Of a stretch of 33,110 nt of DNA, positions 1 through 7,533 are shown piece by piece. How positions within the stretch are numbered: the stretch's first letter is position 1; each line of letters begins with the position of its first letter. Made by a program: the position numbers and the translations under genes. The stretch is taken from the NCBI GenBank assembly GCA_035541015.1, contig DATLFM010000023.1, positions 1 through 33,110 of the forward strand, in the 5' to 3' direction. The notes under the pieces were generated by a model. It had not been told where the DNA came from. It made no database searches and was given only the letters and a program-made list of their open reading frames with translations. This DNA comes from Candidatus Thermoplasmatota archaeon. Lineage in GTDB: Archaea > Thermoplasmatota > SW-10-69-26 > JACQPN01 > JAIVGT01.

Positions 1-159
1 GTAGGCCCGCTTCTTCACCATCTCGAGATAGTGCGGGGCAAAGAGGTTCCAGACGAAGCCGCGCACGCCGTTGGCTGCGCGGAAGAAGTCGTACGCGGCG
101 TACCCTGCCAGGGCCTCGTCGATCGTGCGGTTGAGCTCCGCTAGGATCCACGCGTCCCA
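1..159 (-). pseudogene. valS: valyl-tRNA synthetase fragment (anticodon-binding region), inverted
   Basis: Read on the minus strand from 159 to 1 there is an open frame with DAWILAELN, then DFFRAANGVRGFVWNLF and APHYLEMVKKRAY. This matches the anticodon-binding helical domain of archaeal and bacterial ValRS, where a D-x-W-I-L segment opens the domain and a WNLF...YLEMVK segment follows. The frame leaves the window at position 1. ValRS charges tRNA-Val in the cytoplasm. The following part of the same domain lies at 150-461 on the plus strand, so the two pieces are head to head and cannot form one protein as they stand. The break is between about 141 and 170, near a palindromic ACGCGT at 150-155. 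It may be a real inversion or a chimeric contig end. The family assignment is firm from motifs; the status as pseudogene is inference. Confidence 0.72.
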
Positions 160-461
160 CGGCGCAAGGCGTTCGGGCCGCGCTCGCGCTGCTTGCTCCG
201 ATCACGCCGTTGTTCGCCGACACCGTTTGGGACGGCGTCTACGGAGGCGACGCGCACGCGCAGCGGTTCCCGCGGCCGGTCGAGGGCGTTCCGGACGAAG
301 CGCTCAAGGCCACCGAGCCGATCGTCGCGTTCAACAGCGAGGTCTGGAAACGGAAGAAGGAGGCGAATCTCCCACTCAACGCCCCCATCGCCGGCGTTCC
401 GGTCCCGCCGGAGCTTGCGGCGTTCGCCCGCGTTCTCACCGAGATGCACACGCTGCAATGA
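150..461 (+). pseudogene. valS: valyl-tRNA synthetase C-terminal fragment
   Basis: The plus frame gives AALALLAPITPLFADTVW followed by VYGGDAHAQRFP, then FNSEVWKRKKEANLPLNAP and a VPPELAAFARVL tail, ending with TGA at 459-461. LLAPITP...W and NSEVWK-KKE are typical of the last 100 residues of archaeal ValRS. An in-frame TGA at 132-134 and the inverted fragment at 1-159 mean that the upstream part of the gene is not continuous here. An ATG-initiated frame could begin only at 210, inside the domain, so this is a tail and not a gene of its own. The stop is 4 bp from the stop of the convergent small gene at 466. Confidence 0.8.
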
Positions 462-465
462 GGAT

Positions 466-651
466 TCAGGGGGGCTTGCCCCGCCTGGGGGTCGTGGCGG
501 CGTCCTCGATCGGTGCCTCGACAAGCTCGAAAGGCGTGGGCGTCGCCATCAAGCGATTCAAAATCTGGTCGTAAGTTTCGCCTTTACGGCCGAGGCTCTT
601 GAGCTTGTCGCGAGTCGCCGGTAAGAGCGGAATTGTGGTGAACTTGCTCAT
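466..651 (-). CDS. small antitoxin-like (ribbon-helix-helix type) protein, 61 aa
   Basis: The protein starts MSKFTTIPLLPATRDKL and continues KSLGRKGETYDQILNRLM. A short beta strand, a T/S-R-D-x-L helix and a G-E-T-Y-D-x-I-L-x-R-L helix is the pattern of short archaeal VapB/RHH-like antitoxins that bind DNA and neutralise a toxin. An ATG at 672 would add seven residues, but a TATA-like TTGTTATGAC (673-682) lies about 27 nt before the ATG at 651, which favours the shorter start and a leaderless message. No toxin gene (PIN or RelE type) is adjacent: on one side is the valS tail, on the other a divergent surface-protein gene. It could therefore be a solitary regulator. The fold assignment is by pattern only. 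Confidence 0.6.
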   Translation of the reverse strand: MSKFTTIPLLPATRDKLKSLGRKGETYDQILNRLMATPTPFELVEAPIEDAATTPRRGKPP

Positions 652-672
652 AGATGCACATTTGCGTTCCAT

Positions 673-682
673 GTCATAACAA
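673..682 (-). promoter_or_regulatory. TATA-like box for the antitoxin-like gene
   Basis: The minus strand reads TTGTTATGAC. Its centre is about 27 nt upstream of the ATG at 651, the spacing expected if transcription starts at the start codon. Confidence 0.4.
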
Positions 683-693
683 TTGTGATGCCG

Positions 694-704
694 ATGATAA
701 TCAT
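694..704. promoter_or_regulatory. 11-bp palindrome in a divergent promoter region
   Basis: ATGATAATCAT is an inverted repeat with 5-bp arms around one central base. It sits in the AT-rich divergent region between the antitoxin-like gene (start 651, -) and the giant surface-protein gene (start 773, +). It could be an operator for the small RHH-like protein; this is inference from position and symmetry. Confidence 0.3.
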
Positions 705-730
705 GAATGGCGTTTGAGGCTCATTCCAGA

Positions 731-740
731 ACCATTAAGT
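731..740 (+). promoter_or_regulatory. possible TATA box of the surface-protein gene
   Basis: ACCATTAAGT is the most AT-rich element upstream of the ATG at 773, about 36 nt before it. That would leave a leader of roughly 10 nt. No clear Shine-Dalgarno sequence is seen. Confidence 0.35.
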
Positions 741-772
741 ACGTAGCATTCTGTCCGGCGGCCTGAACCGGT

Positions 773-3700
773 ATGAGTCACGGCCGCGTCGCCAAGAGCT
801 CGGACCTCGATTTCCACTCGATCCTGTGGACGGGCGCGGCCTTTGCCGGAACCGTTCTGCTGCTCGTGGCGCTGTCGCCTGCCGCCTCGGCAACCCATGA
901 GGCGTCGCTCGTACAGCCCTACGAGTCGAACCTGTCGGTTGGCTCCGGCGCCCAATCCTTGGTCTTCCAAGTGACAAGCGACGCGGGCGGAAGCACCGGT
1001 TGGGTCAACTTCACCGCGCCGTCGGGGTACACGGTCCACTCCGCGAACGAAACGAGCGGGAATTGGATCGTCCAGTCGGTCTCCTCGAGCGCGGTCGTCT
1101 TCCGCAACGCGACGGTCTTCAACGGCGCCGGGACGTTCGGGTTCACGATCAACGCGTCGGCGACCGCCTTCAACAACGACCTCCACGACAACTGGACGAT
1201 CAACGTCACGAACGTGAGCATCGACGACACGGTACAGTTCAACGGCACGTCCTTCCGACGGAACGTTGGTTTCTCGGTGGCCGCGGTGAATCCCGACGTC
1301 CGCATCGACGCGAGCAACCTTCCGATCGTCTTCAACGTCTCGATCGGAAGCGGCCAGAGTGGGAACCTTTCGGAGCTTGTCTTCCGTCCGACGACCGACT
1401 ACACGCTCCGGACGGGCGCGGGCAACGAAGGCATTCCGCCGACGGGCTGGACGGTGGACGCGGCGGCAAGCAACGCGAACCAAGTCACGTTCCGCGCCTC
1501 GTCCGAGGAAGCCCGGCTTCGCCGGGCGGGCTTTGCACTCTTCACGGTGAACGTATCTTCCGTCGCTCCGCTCACCCAGGACTCCACGGACACGTGGACG
1601 GTCGTCGGCAACCACAGTATGAACCGTTTGGCGCCCGGGCTTGGCATCTTCAACGCGACAGGGACCACGACGACGACGCGGCACGTGTTTGCCATCGAGG
1701 AGTTCGCGATCCTCTCGCCGGGATACGTCAAGGACAACCACTACGGAGGAGCCGAGCAGGGAACCGCCTACACCGTTCGCGTCACCGCGAAGAACCTGCA
1801 TCCGACGATCTCGCTGCCCGTTACCGTCCAAGTGGTGAGCAGCCAGGGCGTGACCGCGAACACGAGCTCGACGATTAACGTTCCTGCCACATTCTCGCAT
1901 TCCTTTACGTTTGCTCGCAATGCCGGCATCACGGTCGGTACCGAAACGCTCGTCGCCTTTGCCAATTCGACCGGTGGCTCGTCCACCGACCGCACGCTTG
2001 CGCTGCCCATCATCCACCTCGACACAACAAAGCCGGAGTTCCCCATCACGAGCGTGCCAACCCTCGTGTGTTGGTCCGCGGGAGCTCCCGCCTATTCCTG
2101 TAACGACCCTAGTGTCCGTAACGCGCTCCCCAAAGGGACAGCCGTGAACGTCTCCTTGTTCGTGCGCGACAACGTAGAAGTCAACGCCACGAACGTGTTC
2201 GCGTTCGTCACGTTGCCCAATCGCACGAGCCTCAATCTTGTCGGGTCCTTGGTCGAGCAGCGTGTTGCAACTTGTTTCGGTTGCAACCCGACCAACAACG
2301 GAACATACGCGAACAACTCCACCTATTTGGAGGCCGGCACTTACAAGGTCTCCTTCGTGGCCTTCGACCGCCACCTTCGCAACTCGAACACCTCGTCCGA
2401 GATCACCTTCAAGATCCTCGACGAGGACGCTCCCACGCTCCAAAGCTTCTCCGTGATCGGTCCCCGAGCGCCGCGCTTTGCCGTCCGCGGCGACTGGATC
2501 AACGTCTCCCTCAACCTCTCGAACGACTACGCCGAGCAGATCGCGCCCGTCCGTCTCGACTTCTTCAATACGACCGGCGCGCTCTGGCACTCTGTGGACG
2601 TCACGTCCAGCCGCAACAAGACGACGAACACGACGAGCGAATTCTGGTTCAACCTCACGATCCCGCCCACCGAGCAGGGGTCCCGCATCAACTTCACGAT
2701 CAACGCAAGCGACGGGGCGGGCAACTGGCTTGCAAACGCGGGCGGCGCGCTCGCGACGATGCAGTACTTCGACATTCCCCGCTGGTCCGTCGACATCCAG
2801 GGATCGACGCCCATCGTGCGGACGGGCGCCAACGGCACGATCGTGACCTTCCCGGTCTTCCTGTACAACAACGGCAGCGAGGCGGACAGCTTCTATCTCA
2901 CGTTCAACTACTCGGCGAGCCGGCCGACGCTGCCGTCTGGGCTGACCGGCGGATGCATTGCCAACCCCAACACTTGCCGATGGAACATTACGCACGCTGG
3001 CTTCCTAGCGGCCGCGGATAACCCGCCCCAGCCTGTTCACAGCAACGTTACTTTCTTCCCGGCCTCTTCGAGCATGGTCTTGCGGGCGGACTCCGGCGCG
3101 CAAACCGGCTCACACCGCCTCAACGTCACGACCTCGGCTTCGGGCACCAACGACACCACGCACGAGAACGCGCGACGCTTGATGTTCTTCGTGAGCGTGT
3201 CCCTCAACGCTTCGTTGGACGGCGGCGACTTCCTGCTCTTTGACGTCGTGGCCCGCTCGCGCAACGCGACGATCGAGAACGCCACTTGGCTTGACCTCGT
3301 CACCGACCGCCTCCAGGTGAACGTGAGCGCCGAGTTCACGGGGGGTCTCTCGTGGGCCGGGAACACGCCGCGAGGGCCGCCCAGCCAGGTCACGCAAACG
3401 CAGTCCGATCCTATCCTTGGCAACCAGATGGTGAAGTGGCAGTTCAACGGGCAACTCGCCAACGGCGGCAACGGTCCCGACAACGTGCAGCTTCTCCTCG
3501 ACTTTGGCCGCGGCAACGGCACGCTCTTCAGCCGGCGCACGGACCTTTTGACGTCGGACTTCGTCCACGAGTTCGATCTCGACGGCGTGCCAGTTCCCAA
3601 CGGCCAAGTCACGATCGCCAAGGGAGGCAGCGCCCGCATCGGCGTCAACATCACCGTCCCCGACAAGATGCGCGCCTTGGACCGCGTCAACTTCAACGTG

Positions 3701-6700
3701 ACCGCCCGCAGCCTGCAGAACGCCACGGGCGCAGGCACGTACGTGGGCTTCGGGACGGCGACGTTCCCGGTGAGCGTGAACGTCACGACGCTCAACCGCA
3801 CGAACCTCACCATCCTCGGATCGCTCGATTCGAAGTCCGTGCAGCGGACCGTCGTTCCCGACGGCACGGTCTCCGTCACGCTGCGGGTGAAGAACTCGGG
3901 CAGCTGGCCCCCGTCGGGTCCCGCAACGACCAACTTCTGGATCCACAACGCCATCCTGGTCAACCAGACGGCGGGCGGCAACTGGAGCGTGCGAACGTCC
4001 GCCGGCGGCAACCTCTCGAACGTCACCGGTCTCATTCCGGGCCAGTTCGTGGACGTCGTGTGGGAGTTCAGGGCGCCCGAGAACGCGACGGCGGGCTCGT
4101 TTGCCAACTTCACCTTCAACACGTCGATCATCGGAACCCGCGTGGCGACGTCGTTTGACACGGTCACCGTGAACGTGTCGGTGGTCCAGTCGAACCTGAC
4201 GGTGTCGGACGTCTCGCCGACCCCGCTCACGGCGACGTACAACGGCACGAACGTCGTGAACTTCACCGCCCAAGTGGGCATCTTCGGGTCGCGGACGCTC
4301 ACGAAGGTCCAGCTGAACGTATCCTATCCGGGCGGCTCGATCGGCCCCTTCAACATGATCCCGGTTGGGTCCTCGGGCCTCTACTACTACCTGTGGGGAC
4401 CGCTCAACCGCACGGGAGTCTTCACGGCCCACGTGTACGCGACGTCGAACCTCTCCGAGCAGGTCGAGTCGACCAACCGCGTGACCTTCCGCATCGAGGA
4501 GCCGAATCCCGAGAACCCGACGGTGGTCGCCTCCTCCCTCGGGCCCAACGGCCAATCGTTCGAATTCGATCCGGACGCGGGCATCGCGATCCAGGCCGAC
4601 GCCTTCGACAACTTCGAGGTGGCCCGGGTGGGCGTCGTCCTGTCGAAGGGCGGCGTGACGTACTTCAATGCGACCATGTCGACATCCTCCACCTTTGCGA
4701 ACAAGAGCGGGACCTACCGCTGCGCCTGGATGGGCGGGCCCGCCTGCGGCGTCCTCAACACGAGCGTCACGCACGCGTTCCTCACGGGTTGGTGGAACTA
4801 CACGATCTTCGCGGTGGACGCGATGAACCAGTCGGTCGTCTCCCAGACGGCGAGCTTCAACGTGACCGACGGGACGCCGCCGACGGTCCGCAGCCTGACC
4901 TTCCACGGCTACCCGCAGGGCATCGTGGCCTACGACGTGCCGATCAACATCAGCGCGTTTGTGCGGGACAACATCCCCGGAAACCTGGACCTCTTGACGG
5001 TCCGCTTCACGGTCTCGCGGGTGAACGGAACAAGCCAAGTCTACAACGTGGGCGCCAACCGCAGCGGCGACACGTTCTGGCTGAACCTGACCTTCAACGC
5101 CTCGCAGGCCGGCTCCTACGTGCTCAACGTTTCGGCCTCCGACGGGCAGGGGCGCCTCGCGTGGAACGTGTCGTCGTTCCAAGTCGCCGCGAACGTGCCG
5201 CCGTCCTTCACGAACTTCCGACCCGGCTCCGTCGGCAACGCCACCCCCGTCATCGAGGTCGATGTCCTGCACCCAAGCGTGTCGAGCTCGGGCATCGTCT
5301 TGCGCGTGGACACGGGATCGGGCTTCCAGGTCCGTACGCCCGCGGTGACGACGATCCCCGGCGGCCTGCGGCTGGCGTACGCCTTCGGCCCGCCGTCGGG
5401 CAACCTCCACAACCAGCTCGTCCGCGTGAACGTCACGGCCACGGACGCCACGGGCCTTTCGTCCTCCGCGGACTTCGAGTTCCGCGTGGACCACCGCCCG
5501 CCGGAGCTCTCGGCGGCCTGCGCGGTGATCGGCCTGGGATGCGAGCCCGTCGGCACCGCCCGTCCGGTCGGCCTGCACACGCCCATCCGGATCGGCGCCG
5601 CGGAGAACGCGTCCCAGACGCCCGTCTCGGGCGTCGCGAGCGTGCAGTACAAGGTGATTCCCTTCTCCGGCGGCCAGTCGCCCACGTGCGGGGCCACCGG
5701 GTACACGGCCATCTCCGGGACGACCGGGACCCTCACGCTCGACGCCGCGCTGCCGGCCAACCAGCGCGCGGATGGCGATTATCTCCTGTGCCTGCGGGCC
5801 GAGGACGGCGTGGGCAACGTGGCGCTGCCGCCGACGGCCTCCCAGTCCTCGGCCGTGCTGCGGCTCAAGACGTCCGGTCCCGTGTTCGGCTCGCACGCCG
5901 TGACGGCGGGCAGGACCGTCACGGTGGACGTCCTGTCCACGGACGTCTGCGCGGTGCGCTTGCGGGTGGGCGAAGCCCCGACCGGGCCCTTCCCCACGAT
6001 CGTGCCGCTCACGCGCGCGACCGCGGCCGGCACGGCCTGGAGCGGCCAGCTGCCCGACCGGGACGAGACGTTGTACTTTATCCTCGAGGCGGAGGACTGC
6101 ATCGGCAACTCGAGCGAGAAGCGCGACGACAACGGCCAGGCGTTCCGATTCGATTCGACGAACCGGGCGCCGGTCCTCGCCCTCGCGCGCCCGGCCGCCA
6201 ACGCCACGCTTTCCGGCGTCGCGACGATCGCCTGGAACGCCACGGACGCCGACCAGGACGTGCTCACGTTCTTCGTCGTCGCCGAGGGTCCCGGGGGCGT
6301 CGTCTCGATCGCCAACAACACGGCGCTGCGATCCGTGACCTGGAACACGACGGCCGTGGCCAACGGCGTGTGGGTGATCGGCGTCACCGCAAGCGACGGG
6401 CAGCATCTCGTGAGCGTGAACGTCACCGTTCGGGTGAGCAACGAGCCGCCCGTGATCGACCAGGCCGGGGTGGATCAATCCGAGATCACGGAGGGAGGCT
6501 CCGTGCTCCTGACCGTACGCCTGCGCTCCGGCGTGAACGCGACCTCCGTCCAAGCCATCGTAACGGGCGGCGGGCAGCAGCAGACGATCGACCTGTACGA
6601 CGACGGCACGAACGGGGACTCCACGGCCGGCGACGGAATCTGGTCGGTGATCTTCACGCCCGGGCAGAAGGGCACCCACACGGTCGACGCGGTCGTGACG

Positions 6701-6859
6701 CTTGCAAGCGGCGAGGTCCAGACCGTGCGCGGCGTCGCCACCTTCCGCGTCGCGGACGGCGCGCCCTCGCTCCTGGGCAACCTCCTGCTGCTCCTGTTCG
6801 TCGCAAGCGCGACCGTGGCGCTTGCGGCCTACGGCGCCTTCGTGAGGTGGCGGCCATGA
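773..6859 (+). CDS. giant secreted, membrane-anchored surface glycoprotein, 2028 aa
   Basis: A short basic N-terminus and a hydrophobic stretch (about residues 18-40, ending ASAT) form a signal peptide. A single hydrophobic helix at the end (about 2000-2022), followed by RWRP, anchors the C-terminus. Between them lie repeated beta-sandwich, Ig-like or CARDB-like segments rich in Asn, Thr, Ser and Val. N-x-S/T sequons are extremely dense, roughly 80-90 by eye. Cysteines often come in pairs (CWS...SC, CFGC, GGC...TC, CAW...AC, CAV...GC), as expected of extracytoplasmic disulfides. Near the C-terminus LYDDGTNGDSTAGDG fits the calcium-binding-like pattern of 'choice-of-anchor X' beta domains. An S-layer or large adhesin role is likely but not shown. 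Its stop overlaps the start of the zinc-ribbon membrane protein (ATGA), so the two are probably made together. Confidence 0.88.
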   Translation: MSHGRVAKSSDLDFHSILWTGAAFAGTVLLLVALSPAASATHEASLVQPYESNLSVGSGAQSLVFQVTSDAGGSTGWVNFTAPSGYTVHSANETSGNWIVQSVSSSAVVFRNATVFNGAGTFGFTINASATAFNNDLHDNWTINVTNVSIDDTVQFNGTSFRRNVGFSVAAVNPDVRIDASNLPIVFNVSIGSGQSGNLSELVFRPTTDYTLRTGAGNEGIPPTGWTVDAAASNANQVTFRASSEEARLRRAGFALFTVNVSSVAPLTQDSTDTWTVVGNHSMNRLAPGLGIFNATGTTTTTRHVFAIEEFAILSPGYVKDNHYGGAEQGTAYTVRVTAKNLHPTISLPVTVQVVSSQGVTANTSSTINVPATFSHSFTFARNAGITVGTETLVAFANSTGGSSTDRTLALPIIHLDTTKPEFPITSVPTLVCWSAGAPAYSCNDPSVRNALPKGTAVNVSLFVRDNVEVNATNVFAFVTLPNRTSLNLVGSLVEQRVATCFGCNPTNNGTYANNSTYLEAGTYKVSFVAFDRHLRNSNTSSEITFKILDEDAPTLQSFSVIGPRAPRFAVRGDWINVSLNLSNDYAEQIAPVRLDFFNTTGALWHSVDVTSSRNKTTNTTSEFWFNLTIPPTEQGSRINFTINASDGAGNWLANAGGALATMQYFDIPRWSVDIQGSTPIVRTGANGTIVTFPVFLYNNGSEADSFYLTFNYSASRPTLPSGLTGGCIANPNTCRWNITHAGFLAAADNPPQPVHSNVTFFPASSSMVLRADSGAQTGSHRLNVTTSASGTNDTTHENARRLMFFVSVSLNASLDGGDFLLFDVVARSRNATIENATWLDLVTDRLQVNVSAEFTGGLSWAGNTPRGPPSQVTQTQSDPILGNQMVKWQFNGQLANGGNGPDNVQLLLDFGRGNGTLFSRRTDLLTSDFVHEFDLDGVPVPNGQVTIAKGGSARIGVNITVPDKMRALDRVNFNVTARSLQNATGAGTYVGFGTATFPVSVNVTTLNRTNLTILGSLDSKSVQRTVVPDGTVSVTLRVKNSGSWPPSGPATTNFWIHNAILVNQTAGGNWSVRTSAGGNLSNVTGLIPGQFVDVVWEFRAPENATAGSFANFTFNTSIIGTRVATSFDTVTVNVSVVQSNLTVSDVSPTPLTATYNGTNVVNFTAQVGIFGSRTLTKVQLNVSYPGGSIGPFNMIPVGSSGLYYYLWGPLNRTGVFTAHVYATSNLSEQVESTNRVTFRIEEPNPENPTVVASSLGPNGQSFEFDPDAGIAIQADAFDNFEVARVGVVLSKGGVTYFNATMSTSSTFANKSGTYRCAWMGGPACGVLNTSVTHAFLTGWWNYTIFAVDAMNQSVVSQTASFNVTDGTPPTVRSLTFHGYPQGIVAYDVPINISAFVRDNIPGNLDLLTVRFTVSRVNGTSQVYNVGANRSGDTFWLNLTFNASQAGSYVLNVSASDGQGRLAWNVSSFQVAANVPPSFTNFRPGSVGNATPVIEVDVLHPSVSSSGIVLRVDTGSGFQVRTPAVTTIPGGLRLAYAFGPPSGNLHNQLVRVNVTATDATGLSSSADFEFRVDHRPPELSAACAVIGLGCEPVGTARPVGLHTPIRIGAAENASQTPVSGVASVQYKVIPFSGGQSPTCGATGYTAISGTTGTLTLDAALPANQRADGDYLLCLRAEDGVGNVALPPTASQSSAVLRLKTSGPVFGSHAVTAGRTVTVDVLSTDVCAVRLRVGEAPTGPFPTIVPLTRATAAGTAWSGQLPDRDETLYFILEAEDCIGNSSEKRDDNGQAFRFDSTNRAPVLALARPAANATLSGVATIAWNATDADQDVLTFFVVAEGPGGVVSIANNTALRSVTWNTTAVANGVWVIGVTASDGQHLVSVNVTVRVSNEPPVIDQAGVDQSEITEGGSVLLTVRLRSGVNATSVQAIVTGGGQQQTIDLYDDGTNGDSTAGDGIWSVIFTPGQKGTHTVDAVVTLASGEVQTVRGVATFRVADGAPSLLGNLLLLLFVASATVALAAYGAFVRWRP

Positions 6860-7473
6860 TGGAAGCCCAAGCCGCGCCGACCGGCCTTCGCGCCTGGCCC
6901 GCGCAGCGGCGGCGCAGCGCAAGCCTCGGCGTGCTCGTCGGCGTGATCGCCATCCTGGGCGCCTCGCTCCTGGCGGCCCTTGTGATGCCCGCGCAGGCGC
7001 AGCTCCTGCTGCTCGCCTTCACGGTGGCCGTGCTGGCGCTCTTGGCCTTCCTCATCGTCCTCTTCGCCACGACGCCGCACGCGCTGCCCGAGGCCGGCCT
7101 GGGCGGAGGGCTCCCGGCGTCCGCCGGGGAGTCGTATGCGCAGACGATCACCCTCAAGTGCGGCAACTGCGGCACCATCTTCGACGTTCGGGACCTTGGC
7201 ACGCGGCCTCTCCACCACACGTGCCCTGGCTGCGGGGCCGAAGGCGTCCTTCGCGAGGAGGACGAGCTTGCCGCGCCGCCGCCTGCGCCGCAGGCGCCCT
7301 CGTCCATGGCCGAGCGCGCCGCGTCGCGCCCGGCGGGCTCGGTCGCACCGGCGGTCAAGGCCTTGCGCTTGCGCTGCAAGGGCTGCGCCACGGTCTTCCG
7401 CGTGGACGACACGGGGGAGCGGCCCCTCAAGCACCGGTGCCCCGGGTGCGGGGCCGCCGGCATCGTGCGCTAG
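6856..7473 (+). CDS. membrane protein with two cytoplasmic zinc ribbons, 205 aa
   Basis: The start at 6856 gives an ATGA overlap with the stop of the surface protein; a second ATG follows at 6859. Two hydrophobic helices (about residues 24-44 and 50-71) form a hairpin after an Arg-rich N-terminus. The C-terminal part carries two near-identical zinc ribbons: C102/C105/C123/C126 and C174/C177/C195/C198. Each has a C-x2-C...RPL(H/K)H-x-C-PGCG layout, and they are joined by an Ala/Pro-rich linker. The positive-inside rule and the reduced-Cys requirement place the ribbons in the cytoplasm. I do not recognise a named family. Coupling to the giant glycoprotein suggests a role in its synthesis, secretion or sensing. 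The duplicated ribbon could bind nucleic acid or protein. Confidence 0.85.
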   Translation: MMEAQAAPTGLRAWPAQRRRSASLGVLVGVIAILGASLLAALVMPAQAQLLLLAFTVAVLALLAFLIVLFATTPHALPEAGLGGGLPASAGESYAQTITLKCGNCGTIFDVRDLGTRPLHHTCPGCGAEGVLREEDELAAPPPAPQAPSSMAERAASRPAGSVAPAVKALRLRCKGCATVFRVDDTGERPLKHRCPGCGAAGIVR

Positions 7474-7533
7474 TCCGCCCACGCTGCGATCTCGGGAGAA
7501 CCGCCAAGTAGCGGGGCTGGCGCTGCCCGGCGC

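Noticed and set aside
701-2995. 764-aa minus-strand frame
   Set aside because: It has the same Arg/Val/Asp-rich shadow composition and lies entirely opposite the clearly real, signal-peptide-bearing plus frame.
3110-6922. 1270-aa open frame on the minus strand opposite the surface-protein gene
   Set aside because: It is Arg/Gly/Val/His-rich with no recognisable domain and mirrors the codon bias of the plus gene. GC-rich genes commonly give long antisense frames.
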